DNA of 64,000 nucleotides, taken from positions 42,781,001-42,845,000 of the forward strand of contig CM038468.1 of assembly GCA_021464415.1 (NCBI GenBank). The letters run 5' to 3'. This document shows, piece after piece, positions 35,695 through 49,303 of this stretch (position 1 is its first letter; each line of letters begins with the position of its first letter). This stretch comes from Lonicera japonica (lineage: Eukaryota; Streptophyta; Magnoliopsida; Dipsacales; Caprifoliaceae). The notes beneath the pieces are model-generated. The model ran no database searches and had not been told where the DNA came from. It was given only the letters and a program-made list of their open reading frames with translations. The position numbers and the translations under genes are program-made.

Positions 35695-38600
35695 TCAATC
35701 AGATGGACCGTGTCCATTCCTCAACAATACTCTGTCTTGACGGGGAGCTTGAGCTTGCCGATAGAAACCGTTGTTACCTCCTCTAGTAGGTCTGTTGTTG
35801 TAATCACGTTCTCCATCCATGCCGTTTGACCTGCTGCCAAAATTCCGAGAACCAACACGTCCCCTTGCTCCGTCCATTTGGTAACTAACTCGGCCTCTGC
35901 CTCTCCCTCCTGTTCCACAATTTAAATCATTTTAAACATGCGATAAAGGGGGAAAATGTAATTCTGTAGCATGCGTATGTCCTATCCGGTTTTAAAAAAG
36001 TGGGCTCCTCAACTAGAGGAGAGATGAAGAAATCTGTACCGTTAGTTTAAACTTGGATCAGATTTTTGACAAGTAATTTGTCTAAATGAGTCCTTTGCCA
36101 CAGGCAAACACTATCTGTCAAACTCAAAGCCATTCAAGTTCAAACAAACGGTCCACATTTACTACTCTAGAATGGATCGGCAGAGCCACAATTTGAACAA
36201 TAGAACGACACAAAAATATGATAAAGCCACACTGCACGAGAAATGAAAGGGAAGGACTCACAGGTGGTGGGTGCAATTACGGTGGCAATTAGTGTGTTAG
36301 TCAAAACCAACCCGACGTATTTAATTAATCATGTCAAATGACCTAACACTAAAATTGCAATGATTTGTACACCATGTTTGAATAACATAAAAAAAAAAGG
36401 AAAGAAAGAAAGAATGATAGTTGAGGATAAGCACAAGAAAATGCTACCCGATCAGTAAAATGTTAGGAAACTTGAGTTCCATGGATACATGCCTTAGTCA
36501 CTTTACTAATCCCATTTGCGCAAACTTTTACCTTTGAAGGGAGTTCATCAATTTTCTTCATTAGTGAATTCATGTGTTTTCTAACCACTGAATGAAGTTC
36601 CCTACTTTTCTACATTGTCTAAGAAAAACCCTGGCTTTTGGCACTACCAACCTGGCTACCTGTTGCATCAGCACTTGCTACTATTTACACAGTTTATTAA
36701 TTTTCTCTATCTTTTAATGGGTAACCACAAGAAAATGCTTCCCGATCAGTAAAATGTTAGGAAACTTGAGTTCCATGGATACATGCCTTAGTCACTTTAC
36801 TATATCCCATTTGCGCAAACTTTTACCTTTGAAGGGAGTTCATCAATTTTCTTCATTAGTGAATCTGTGTGTTTTCTAACCAATGAATGAAGTTCCCTAC
36901 TTTTTCTACATCGTCTAAGAAAAACCCTGGCTTTTGGCACTACCTATCTGGCTACCTGTTGCATCAGCACTTGCTACTATTTACACAGTTTATGAATTTT
37001 CTCTATCTTTTAATGGGTAGCCATATTGCTTCTCTTTGCCAAAGCATAGTACTGCTTTGAGAAGTTGTACTGTATGCTTCTAAATATATAAATAATTGCT
37101 TTGGCAATAATGCCACCCTTTTTAATAAAGTAAATTGCTTCCTTAGACAGTTACTGCCCATTAAAGCATTCATAGCTATATATATATCACTTAAAAAGGA
37201 GAAAAATAACGTACTTCCTCCCCTAAACGCGCTGCTTCTGTTCGGTCTCCTCCCCTCAATGTATACTTGCTGTCCACCAACCTCGACAGTAGATGCCTAT
37301 AATAAATTATCAAAAGAACAAAAACCCCACGTTAAACATAAGACTGATGGAGACAAATATAACTGACAGAACAAACATCCAAAAGATTATATTTCCCTAA
37401 GATAAACTGAATGAAGGCCTCCATTTTTGGATTACTGTCTTCGAAAAATCAGCACTGAAGGGTAATTTTTTACTTAAAAAATCTACCAAAAATGCAGTAT
37501 GAACTTCCGGTAAAGTAACTGAGAGAGCCTTCAAAGATTGATGTGGATAATTTTTCTATCAATAACCATTTCATAACAAAAGCAGGCAATTAACAAAGAA
37601 TTTACAAGCTCATTTAAAACTTATTCCAACCTTGATCGCATTCTGAACGCCAGTAATATCTTCAAACTCAACAAATGCGTAACATACATCAAGGTCCTGC
37701 ATCATCAATACATACACATGATTAAAATTTATTTCATTTACTTGAGAAAGAAATGTAGGAGGACCTACAAGGGGAAAGAAAAGGGGACTAACCTTACGGG
37801 TTCTAATTGCCACACCATCAGGCTTAATTTTACCGAATCTCTTAAATTCCTCCTCGATTTCAAAAGCAGACGCAGTAGGTGGGACATTTCTTACGTAAAC
37901 GGACTTGAATTCAACTGAGAAAATTAACTTGCATATCATTAGGAACTAATGTGAATGTTGCAAACACACACATTTTTGCTGAAAGATACGCATTGTTCCA
38001 CCAGCAAGTGCACCGGTGTCATATTACAAACTGTAACGTAAATCACACGGTGTTTTTTGCTCATTAACTACGTTCTTTTTTAAGTACTTTAGCAGTTCTC
38101 AACAAATTTTTTGAGGTTCTTCTGTTTCCCCCTTAATGACTCGTTCATCACTCAAAAGAATGCCGAAATCAACATCTTATCAAAAATTGGCAGCCGAGAA
38201 ATTTACTGCCTTCGAACCATGGCCTCAATACAATTTTCTTAAGCACTAGAACATGTGGTAGACTCAATGAGTGTCCAAAACTGTACCGGGTAATTCTTAA
38301 CTCAAAATTGTTAAAACTATTATTCATCTAATTAACTAAATCACTTGAGGGTTGTTTTGTAATTTCAAGTACAAACGAAAAACTCAGTCCATAGATTGAA
38401 ATTCTTGAACACAAGAAAGAACTGGAGAAAGGCACCTTCATCTTCTACAGCTGAAGCATCCTCCACATCCTCCGAGCCAGACCTCTCAACAGTAGATGGT
38501 GAAATGAATTGCTGAGCAGGGGGCTCAGATGCATGATTCCAGTCTGAAGGAGGCGGCGTGGTCTTGTTAAAATGCGGCTGAGGAGATGCTGACTGTACAT

Positions 38601-41600
38601 ATTGCCCTTTGGCAACCTGCAACTTCAAAAAATAATCAAGCAGAAACGTCAGTCATACGTATTAAAAGTAGATAAATCTCATATAGGTTCCGTTTGAATG
38701 ACAGGAAAATGAAAGGAAAGTGAAGGAAAAATCTGTTTTCTTGACCATCAAACGGACCATGGCGTTGATAATCAAAAGATGATTTACATACAATAGAAGC
38801 ATATGTGTGCTTTTGAGGCTCTCCAGTAGGCTCCTCAGCAGGACAGGACATATGCTCTTGTACAGGCTTCATAGAACTTTGAAGAGATCCATTAGATTGT
38901 ACTGGAAAATTGTCTTCAATAATGTTTTCAGCCTCAGGGACTTGCTGAAGCCGTTGCTCTGGGAAATTGTAATTGTTAACTGGACCGTTTTCTTCAATAT
39001 TAGCAGGAGAAACAAATTCCCTGGGCTGGATATCTCCACCGAGCATGTAGCTAGATACTGCAGAATCATTATTTTCCATTTACCCCCATATAAAAAATTA
39101 AGATATTTTTTTAGCATGTTTATAACTTTTGTGTACAAATTAATGGCCTTGTTTTAAGAATTGATTTTCTCTACGAACTCTTTCCTTTTAAGTTAGGTCC
39201 AAGAATCTTGTGCCGCACGCCCGCACCTAGTTAGGATTCCAGTCAATGCTAATAACTCCAGAAGAAACCAGATAATGATTTACTTAATTTGGTATAGTAA
39301 GTGGCTGCATATTTAAAACGTTTACTAGCAAAGAAGCATCCTGCTAAATGGAACAAACCTCTTGAAAGTTGCAATGAACAAGGAAAAGTAGAAATGTAGT
39401 AATATACAGTTTCTACAATAACATTTAGAATTTTAATTCGAATGATTCACTTTCTACATAAATAAAAAAAATAATATGCCGTGCTCACGAACGCAAATTC
39501 TCTTTTTGGAATAATTTTTTTAGGAACTCAGGATAATCTAGGTTATTTAGAACATCTGACTAAGTCCCAACGGTGCATGGTGTAGCTGGAATTTTTCTCG
39601 GGGTCATTTATAAAACCATTATCTATTTTGTGTAATAAGAAAAAGCCCATGGAAGAAAATGTTCATTGACCCCACTTGTTAATGGTTCCTACACGTACAT
39701 TTTATCTCATATTTTTTTTATTATACAATATACATCTCTATAACTTTTAAATTGAGTGTGGTCAATGGACCCCATAATACACCATGTAGTCCTGCACCCC
39801 TGCCCCTAGCCTTAAGAGGATTTGGAATCCTCCTTTTGATTCTGCTTTATATATTAACGAAGTTCTCCTGGAAATACAAGTCTAATCACAATACCTGGTT
39901 CTCGAATAGCAGTTGAAGCATTGAGTTCAGGATCAAGATTGCTTTGAGCCAGATAGGCTGCCACATTATGCTGGTGGATTGGATCCTCCTCAATAAAGTG
40001 AAAGATATCATTGAGAACAAAATAGCCTTTCTCTTGTGGGGCAAGGAAAAAAGTCTGCACAAATTTCCTCCTGTTATTGAAATCCTTCATATGCACAGAT
40101 CCCGAAACCATCACAAGAACACCTCCATTCCAAGATTCTAGGGAATGTGCTGTCTTTATTTCTATCCCAATGTAGTTCAGGGACATTACAAGCGCATGGA
40201 TTTGCTGTCAGAAAAAGAAGGAAGATTAAATGCGAACATCAAATAATCAATTATATATATAATAAATTAAAAAAAGACAACAAAACTGAAGAAGGTAATA
40301 CAATAAGCCTGGGGCAACAACTAATTAAGAAGAATCACACAAAAGAAATGATAGTTACGTAGAAAAGAAATGCTTTAGTCCTTGTAGTTCAGTGCATTGA
40401 CAGATGAAATACAAGAAGACATTAATTTATCTCTAGTAAAAATTCAGTCTAGCAGAAAAATGGACCGTACTATATATGGTCAAATCTATGACGAGCTTCA
40501 ACTTACACTGGTGTAGAACCTTTAGTTTTGCATCTTTTTTCACAATATGATCTGTATCAGATCCAGCGTGATAATTAATCTACTATCCTACAAACAACTA
40601 CAAAGGAGGTTCCAGTTTCCTTAAGTGGGTAAGTTCTCACTCTCTCTCTCTCTCTCTGCGTTCTCTTCTCTCTAAATTTGCATGCATGTATGTAATTCTA
40701 CTGGAAAGGTATTAAATGAGATGAATTTACTCATCATCCATGAAAACTTGATTGTAATTACAAGTTGTTAAGCCTATATTCGTTGACCAAACAGCCACTT
40801 TTTACCGAGCATATAAAACATTCACTAAGGTATGGTCCACCATTATTTGCTTCACTCAGCCAGTCCAGATAGTGTCTTACTAAGATACAATCGAGCTTAG
40901 TGTGGTGTTAAGTAGCATGTCAGTTAAATTTATTGGGAAAATCACAAAATTATGTTATAAATGGCTTATTGATAAAATATGAACAATCAAATTGTTCAAT
41001 AGACAAAATGTACTTTTACACTCCGTTTGATAACAAGATGGAAAATGATAAGAAAAAAAATATATTTTTGTGAGAAGTTGGAAAATAAGTTGAGGAATGC
41101 GGTGAGATGTTTTCTTTTTTTTTTTGCATTTTACAAGGAAAAAATTTCTTTGGGTGGTGTAAAGACAAAATTTCCACAAAAAAGGGGGGCGGAGGACATC
41201 CACTCATAAAAATGTGCATGATATGGAGAGCATCTCACCCCATCCCTCAACTTATTTTTCAACTTCGAACACAAATTAATTGATTTTGCAATCATTTTCC
41301 ATCTTGTTATCAAATGGACCCTTATAGTAGAATTTTATGGTAAATATTGGTCTATGGACGAAATTGGAATTATAATTTAAAATTGGTTTGTGAACAAATC
41401 AGGATTGTTATTTTACTGAAGGAACAAACATGAAATTTTAACTGTCTACAAATTATATCCATGTGTATACTAAAAAAATATTAGATGGAAATATAAAACT
41501 GGTAGTGGTAAACTTGGAAATTTTGACCAAAATTTAGGCTATCAATAGTACCCTCCCGATGGTTTTCTGTTAGGGTGTGTTTGATGTTGATTGTTTTACA

Positions 41601-44600
41601 TGAAAAACTTGGCAAAAGATGAAATGTGTACTTTTCCATCTTTTGGTAGGGTTTGATTGCCTAAATTATCTAGGCAATTGAACTGCATGGTACAAGAACT
41701 TGATGCACAAATTATAGGCAATTGAATTCCTACCCTCGCATCATGTATTTGGAATTTTAGGTAAAGGTGGAACCCCTCACAAAGGCTAAAGTTCAATTCT
41801 TGGAGGAAAAGTTGCAATCTAACACCAGGTAAGTTGGAAAATATGTCAATATTATACGGAAAAGGTATGTGTTTCACCTAGAAAATAAATGCGATGAAAC
41901 ACCCTTGAAAACATTTTCCATGGACTGAATTGCCTAGAATTGGATGTTACCACCCAAATTCCATGCTTGCTATCAAACACCCCTTAGTATAGATAATTTT
42001 CCTGTTAAAATGGCAAAATACATCTAAAAGATCATTCTACTCAAACTTCTTATAAGAAACCATAGAGGATGCCGAACAATCAAGGACCTTCCCAAAAGAA
42101 CCAGAGATCAACATTCGACAGAACAAAAATAGATACATGTCAGGGCACAGGCATTCGCACTGTCCTTATATGACATGTCAGCGCACTTGGGCTTCTACTA
42201 GTCTGCTGAAATCAGTTTTCAATCAGGTTGTGAGTCCAAGATACCTCTGCCTTAGGTCCCTCCACAAACTTCTAACAAGACAATCACATATTGAAATTCT
42301 TCAGAATGTATTGCCATTTGCCAAGAGTCTTAGAAGCCAATAGGTTTGTAGTTCCATTCTGCCTTTAATCATTTATTGATTACTCTAGTCTCTAGTTTTA
42401 CATAGGAACCTCTAGAAGGAGCATAAATAAATAGCTTTGGGCACTGCACCTCAAATCAACAATACCCACCCTAGCTTCTTCCAAAATCAAAACTAGGCTT
42501 ACAATCCCATTCCCTGAAGTGCAGTTCCTACTCATCTTCGCAAGTGAATTCACCTCAAAATCTGATTAATTGGTTCCTTTGAATTTATCTATTAATATTA
42601 AGCGTTAGGAGGATTTCGCGTGTTAATGAAATTACTACCGTTCAAAAAAATATATGCTTGCCTTTTTAAGTTTTAAAACTTGTGCATAATATCAATTATC
42701 AAAGTAGAATATTGCACCTGCACAGAGTGTACCATGAATTCTAGTATTTTATTACTTGCATAATTGCATCCCTCTCGAACTATGATCATGACAATAGAAA
42801 TTGTTCCAACTGGTAAAGAAAAGTGACAGTATTTTATTATTTACATCCATCTAGGACTATGATCAATCTGGTAAAAATTGAAATTGTTCCAATTGGCAAT
42901 GAAATCTGAAGGAACTAAGTCCTTAACAGAGGTCTATTATGTTTTCGCATTCTAGCGGGAGAGAGGAGGCTGGACGGGGAATAGTGAAGATAGAGAGATA
43001 CTTGTTAGAAAGGATACGGAGATAAAATAGGAACCTATCTAGAAAAAGAAAGTAGAAAATTCAAAATCTCCATATTATTTGGTTATTCCACCTACGATAG
43101 TAGATTTAATTTTCATCGTTAATCTATTTAAGATCTGTTGTACAAAAGGGGTTTTAAACTAGATATGTGCAACCTACCTAGGAAGCTTATTGGTATATTT
43201 AGGATTGTTTGGGCTGGTTTGTGGGACTTCAGAATTCCAAAATATTTTTATATTAATAAAATTTCTAGAGGTTAGGCTTTTGCCCTCTCGGCTTAAAAAA
43301 GAGGGTTTAAAACAAAAAGTTCTACAACGGGCAAGTTCAACCATCCCCATATCTAATATTCCCATTTAAGTAATTTTCAGTTGCGTCGCTTTTACATGGA
43401 AGAACCTATGCAGTCAGTTATGTGGTGGTTAGTCAGTGATCCTTCAAACAAAGTTTCTCATTACACCATTAGTTGTAAGAATGAATTATTACACATCTAT
43501 TGATAAATTAAAAAGTGAGAAGCATAAAAATATACAAGGGAAAGCTCAATGATTGTTAAATATAATATGTATGGCATAATTTAGAAGTTAGGCAAATAAG
43601 ACCTTCAAACACTATTCATTATAATTTCATATGCACGTGAGTTATCCCCTTTTTCCAACATTTTACATTTAATTGACTTTCGATAAAATGAAGAACAAAT
43701 TTTTAGTTTTGACTTTAGTCAATATGGTGGCTGTGATACATATATATTCCTCGTAATACGTTCAAAAGCACAGTATATAAAGTATCAAAATCATTCAAAC
43801 ATTGTTTGATCGGACTTACCCAAGGAAACATTGTGTGATCGGTTTCCTCTCTTTTATACGAGAATTTTACTACTAAGAGAACAGTAATACATAAAATATA
43901 GGGAGAACAAAGTATCCAAGAATTGCTAAACAATACAAAAACTAAGCATATTCAGCCTATATCACTAGGCCAATTTACATCTCTTCTCCTCCTCTGCTAT
44001 ACACTCAACCTCAGGGTTTTTATTAGCAAATCTACAATCTTACTTGCCAAAAAATTACAGCTAGTGGGTTAAGTGAAGTTCTCTCATGATAAGCGTGGTC
44101 TGGCACTATTCCCCCTCCCCCCAAACCACTGCTTCAGGAGGACCAAAATAAAAATTAGAGCTAGTGATTCACAGATATACAACGAAAATGAAATTGAAAT
44201 GCTCAATAAACAAGTGATTATTTCAAAGTCTAACGCATTCTGAGGTGGTTTTCTATTTTACACCTAAATGCTAATTAGAGTAATTGTTTCAAACTCTAAC
44301 CCATTCTTACTCATAAATGCTAATTAGAGTTGCATTCAACATTAAGCGATTCATGACTATTTTCTTAAACTTAGAAGTTATGCATTAAGAAGCCGCCCAA
44401 TTACTATAATTTTTTCCCTGCTTTACCATGTCCTATTATCTGGACATGGATCTTTAGAAGCCAATAGTTTTATGTGAAACTGTTAAAATGAAAGGTATTC
44501 AGAGGTTCTTTCATGCGCAACCCAAACAAATGCCTAGGAGATTCCATTTATATGCATAGCAAACAAAGTTCCAGCATCCAAAACGGCGGAAAATAAAACA

Positions 44601-45094
44601 TTTTTGTTCATTTTTACATGCTAGATAAAACATTAGATTCATCCTCAATTCCTTGCATGACATTGTAAACTCCAGTATGATCTATCAATACTAAATCAAA
44701 CACTTAAAACTGAAGAACAACTCAATTGTAATCACACACCAACAAGTATACTTGTGTGCGTAATTCAACATAGATTTACCAGCATTGCCGAGGCAGCCTC
44801 TCTGGTGTTGCCATCGACTCGAAGCACGGTGCTCACCTCACTGTAAAACTGATGAACTAATTCAGGTTGCTGCTGAAGTACCTGGTAATACTGCCCTACA
44901 AAGTACGTTCCAACCTATAAAAATAAAAAATAAAAACAGAATCACATTTCAGCAATGAATGCATAGCAACAAAAACCTCTATGTGATACATAAACAGGAA
45001 ATTCGGCAATCAAAACATAGCAACAAAAGCATACGTATACTGTAGAAATGGATACCTGAGCAGCAGTAACCGGCAAATGAAATGGCGACGCCAT
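35695..45094 (-). CDS. G3BP-like protein: NTF2 domain, RRM and RGG tail
   Basis: Nine exons (minus strand, 5' to 3'): 45056-45094, 44780-44914, 39895-40204, 38792-39057, 38436-38622, 37793-37914, 37631-37696, 37215-37296 and 35695-35909. They join in frame into 473 residues. The N-terminal part is an NTF2-like domain (about 9-130: VGTYFVGQYY, HQFYSEVSTVLRVDG, the QIHALVMSLNY strand, GGVLVMVSGSV, FFLAPQEKGYFVLNDIFHFI). Next is an acidic, proline-rich linker (160-312). An RRM follows (about 317-393) with RNP2 VYVRNV and RNP1 CYAFVEFE, then an arginine-glycine tail (GGRGRGRGR, RPTRGGNNG). This order is that of plant G3BP-like RNA-binding proteins, which in the family join cytoplasmic stress granules. 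Intron 2 is 4.6 kb and holds MITEs. Exon 5 has two possible acceptors six bases apart (38622 or 38616). 'VAKGQ' follows either way. Confidence 0.9.
36432..37020. repeat. Tandem duplication of about 294 bp in G3BP-like intron 8
   Basis: Copy 1 (36432-36725) and copy 2 (36726-37020) both start CACAAGAAAATGCT-CCCGAT and end CTATCTTTTAATGGGTA. They differ at only a few positions, such as CAACCTGG versus TATCTGG and a one-base indel. The high identity indicates a recent duplication. It is intronic and non-coding. Confidence 0.92.
41019..41322. mobile_element. Fold-back MITE in G3BP-like intron 2
   Basis: TTTGATAACAAGATGGAAAA near the left end and its exact complement near the right end are followed inward by GAAGTTG-AAAATAAGTTGAG and GGTGAGATG on both arms. 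The arms are about 120-150 bases. No clean target duplication was found. A hAT-type MITE is likely but not shown. Confidence 0.65.
41572..41985. mobile_element. MITE-like element in G3BP-like intron 2
   Basis: The left end AGGGTGTGTTTGATG and the inverted right end AAGGGGTGTTTGATAGC agree over about 15 bases. Inside, TGCCTAAATTATCTAGGCA and CAATTGCCTAGAATTGG-like motifs are repeated in both orientations. Non-coding. No target duplication found. Confidence 0.45.
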
Positions 45095-46056
45095 GGTGAA
45101 ACACTAAAACCCTAGATCTGCAATGCGAAGTAAGATCCGAAAAGGCCAAAACCTATAAAATTAAGATTACATCCACCAACAAAGCAACGGAATTAGGAGG
45201 TTTCTGGAACAGATAGAGATTGTCAAAAATTCTAGAGAGAGAGAAAGGGAAATTTAGAGAGTAAAGAGTTTAAAGAGAGAGAAAGTAAAGAGAAAAACCC
45301 TAACAGTGAGTGAGGGTGTAGGTAGACGGTAGTAGTATTTTTTGCCACTGTTGTGATTGATAGTGACACTGCTGCACTGTATCCCCGTCACGCAGAGTAC
45401 TTGTTCCTGGTTTAATTTACAAAAGAAAATTAATTCTTTTATTTTTTTTATAAATATGTGAAACTAAAATTTTTGTTAATTTTTTTTTTTTTATGTTTAG
45501 TAAAGCATAAAAAATATTTAAATAATGGTATTATTTTCCAAAAAATTTATAACAAATGCTAAAAATTTACAAGAAAAAACTAATCCCATAAATTTTAAGA
45601 TGAATGACTTTACCCCCTACTTTTTTCTCTGTCAAAAAAGTATTTTCGAAATTTGTGTTTACCAAATAAAAGAAATGAAAGACTTTTTTTTCTAAGTGCT
45701 CAAATCTGTGAACCAAACGAGTCCTTAGGTAGGGTAAGTTCAGAAAGAAAATGAAAAATGATGTGGAAAATAATTAATTTGTATAAAAAAAAATAATTAC
45801 AATGATGTTGTTATTATTTTTTTATGAGTAAATGTATTTTATTTTTTTGAAATGTTTTTCTTCCGAACCATTAAAGAAAAATAATTTATAGAAAAAGTTA
45901 AAAAGTAATAATCACATACTTCAATTTATATTTCAATTTTTCAAGCAAATCTATTACATTTCTACCATCTTCCATTTCAAACGGAGTCTTAGTAAATAAA
46001 CAGGTAGTTAAAATGGCAGGATACTAACGCATGGATAAAATAGGAAAAATATTTAT
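45095..46056. other. 5' region of the G3BP-like gene and upstream sequence
   Basis: Reading the minus strand, the leader is pyrimidine-rich (complement of GA-rich 45230-45300), as is common in plant 5' untranslated regions. AT-rich sequence without recognised elements follows. A weak MITE-like symmetry near 45730-45990 could not be bounded. Confidence 0.45.
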
Positions 46057-46064
46057 AATTCGAC

Positions 46065-46392
46065 ATAATGGCGGATGTAGGGGGAGTCGGTAGGGCCTGG
46101 GCCCCTCTGAGAATTTTTGAAAATTTGAGTAGTACCCCTTTATTGGTTACTCTAAATTTTTTTTCTTATAGGTGAAATTTATAACATTTTAAGCTTAAAT
46201 ACATAAATACAAATTATAATATTGCATACAATGGGTTTTACTACTATAAAAATACGAAGAAAAAAATACCTAAAAATTGCGGGTCTCTGTCGGTTAGCCT
46301 ATTTTAAACATGTTTTCATATCAATTACTTTTTTAAAAAAAATTGTACTTATATTTTGGTCCTCCCAGATTTAAAATTCTGCATTTACCACT
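46065..46392. mobile_element. hAT-type MITE, older copy of the 20.8 kb element
   Basis: The left part (TAATGGCGGATGTAGGGGGA, then GGGCCTGGGCCCC) and the right part (TTTGGTCCTCCCAGATTTAA) parallel the 20817-21161 element in order and length. AATTCGAC (46057-46064) and AATTCGAT (46393-46400) give an 8-base duplication with one mismatch. The terminal repeats are decayed, so this copy is older. Confidence 0.7.
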
Positions 46393-46798
46393 AATTCGAT
46401 AGTATAGGCACATTCAAGCGCTGTTGGTTTATATATGCATGGATGAAAGTTAACCATTATTTTCCCATTGTTGCTAATGCCGGCTTAGATGAGTTGTTCT
46501 CTTTATGACCGTTCCATTAGTGTGATGATATTTGTTGAACGAAATTTAACCTAAGAGCATTTCTAATGATTGTGTAAATGCATTATTATTTTATAATGTA
46601 TAAGTTTATGCTTCAACAGTTGCGTAAACATGTTGCCAACTAGTCATTGTGTAACATGAATGTATATAAGAGCTTCTCCAATCTTTCAAGTGTTAAACAA
46701 CACACTAAGAACCACCTCAGCACACCACCTGATAACTAATTAATACACATATATTTTAACGTCATAAAAAATTCCCCAATGGATGTGTTAATGCTAAC

Positions 46799-47277
46799 CA
46801 GGGATGGCAATGAAATGGGTTCGGGGGGCTTAATGCCTCCATCCCCCCCCCCACTACCAAAAGTCATCCCCATTCTTACCACCATCCTCAATTCGAGGTA
46901 CCAAGTAATCACCGTCCCTGTAGATTACAGGTTCTGTGAGGATTCCCCAACAATTTTTTTTTGTAAGAAAAAACATTAAAAAAAAGGGGGAGAGCTAAAT
47001 AATAATATATATATATATATATATAGACATATAGGTGAAATTATATATACACAATGGATAGTGAATTAATTTTATATACATATATATACACGTATATAAA
47101 TACAAAGTAAAAAAGATTACAAAACTAAGTATATTGGGGTGCGTATGGAACGGAGATTGCGATATCTGAACCCTACATTTTAGAATTCCCCGCCCCTATT
47201 ATTTGTTCCCATACATGTCCCCCATCAAGTCGGGAACAAGCGGGTACCCGAATTTGTAGATATTTTTGGCATCCTTA
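46799..47277. mobile_element. hAT-like MITE
   Basis: The left end CAGGGATGGCAATG and the inverted right end TAAGGATGCCAAAA resemble each other and known hAT tips. The flanks ATGCTAAC and GTGCTAGC match at 6 of 8. The last ~45 bases (TTTTTGGCATCCTTAGTGCT) are imperfectly repeated right after the element. A C/G homopolymer-rich segment lies near 46845. Confidence 0.5.
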
Positions 47278-47619
47278 GTGCTAGCTTGATATTTTTGCCA
47301 TCTTTAGTGCTCACTTGGTATTTGTCTACAAACCCATTTATCAACTCTTATTAGAGTAAATTAGACACAATTTAACATCGATTGAGTGAAATTTTTTAAG
47401 AGTTTCAGAATCTTGGTTGAGCATGGACCAAATTGTAAAATTTCATAAGTTTAGTAAGAACTAAATTGTAAAGTTGCAAAAGTTCAGGGTTAAAATAATA
47501 AAGTTATGAAACTTCAAGGTTAAATATCATAATTAAGCAAAAGTTAAGTTTTTCATTTTTTCTTAACACCACCGACCTGCCTTGCCTTAAACTTGAGCAT
47601 CTCCATTTTCTTCCTTTCA

Positions 47620-49303
47620 TTTATTGTGGCCGAGAGACAGAGGAAAAAATAATAATAGATTCGAACCTTACTTTTTAAAAATTGGTCATCAAAACTCTGT
47701 CGAATTGAATCGAGCTTTAAAAAAAAGTTGTTCTATACGTCGAGAGTTACGTAGGGGTATAAGAATTTTAAAATTGTGCTGGTCGGGATTCGGGTTATCA
47801 ACTCAAATTTCATTCTTTGGAGCTAAATATTTTACGGTAGGGGTTTAATTATTTTTAAAACCCGATAATATGATTTTATTCTATATAAATCATCATGTAT
47901 TGATTTTCTTTATTTTAAGAATTATTATATGATAAGGATGGTGATGTTTTATGATTTATAAAGCCATGACCATTTGATATACATTAGATATCTCTTGAAT
48001 GTATAGATGTTGTATACTGATGAAATTAATTATTTGACGAATTATATACATCAAGAAACATGTATAGAGACTTGTTGTAGTTATATGGCATAAATTATTT
48101 CAAATGCTTATTTATTAACATGTTATGCATACTGTGCATCGTTATTATGTCAACCGGATTATTGGAGATCTTTCGGCGAACTCGGACTATTCTTATAGCC
48201 TATCTTGTGGACATATATCTTGTATCTATGGTGCCAAAAGCTTTTTATGTCTGTTGTATCATTATGGGACGTGATATGATCCCGTGACGGATTCAATTAT
48301 GATTTTTATTGTGGACCTTTGATGATGAAGGGAATATGTATTGACTGGTGCTTGTCGATGTGAAAATAAGTAGGGCTCGGTACTTCTGGGTTGAAAATCC
48401 CTAAACTCTCGGGGGACAGCAATGAGGTCAGCTGTCTAGAGCCAGCAGTGAGTAGTCCGAAAATCTAGACCTCAGCAAAGCGCGCACTTATGATTCTGTA
48501 ATATGATATGGATAGACATGAGATCCAATTCTATTATGATATGATGATGATCTTTTATGGGGTGGATGATGTTATATCATGATTATGTTTGATTTATTTT
48601 CTAGGGCGGTCAAACCCGTTTTTATTCTTATGATTTTGGTTCGACCCAGCTTCGGTATCTTTTAGGGGCGGTTATACCTGTTGTTATTATTATTATGATT
48701 CGGTTCAGCTTCTGTATTTCTTGAATGTGGTATGATGGTTGACACAAGGGAGGTAACATGCATCTGTATATGCACATGCACATGCATGTATTGTTTTATC
48801 GGTTGAGTCATGATTTATAATTAAACGGTTAATTACGTTTTATACGTAACATTGCATGTTATATCCCCCTGCTAAGCTGTGAGCTCACCCAGTTTTATGT
48901 AAACAAATTCAGGTTTCCAAGAGACAGATAAGACAGAAGAAACGACCGGGTCGAAAACAAAGTAGAGGACCTTTGATACCGACTCATTTTTGTTGTATAT
49001 GTGTATATATGGCAAGTCACATATAACATGAGTTGTTGTTTACTTTGTTATACATGTTGACATTGTGTGTATGCCTTTCGGATTACATGTATGTGTATAG
49101 ATGTCTATTACACTAATGTTGTATATTATCGCCCACAGCATGAGTATCAGGATTGTTTATTCCAGGCTATGTAATTTTCTTGGATTTATTGTTTCATTAT
49201 TTATTTCAAATATACTTTAACTCGTCTAAGGTGGGTTAATAATGCCCCATGTCTTAATTACATGTGTTATCCTACTAATTAAGACGAGGGTGCTACAACA
49301 CTA
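47620..49303 (+). mobile_element. LTR-like block, probable gypsy solo LTR or fragment
   Basis: The stretch CCCCCTGCTAAGCTGTGAGCTCACCC (48865-48890, read in two pieces), followed by a TTCAGGTTTCCAAG tract, resembles the middle of plant chromovirus-type LTRs. The right end GAGGGTGCTACAACA is LTR-like. No matching TG start, target duplication, primer-binding site or coding sequence was found. The left edge is arbitrary. Confidence 0.4.
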
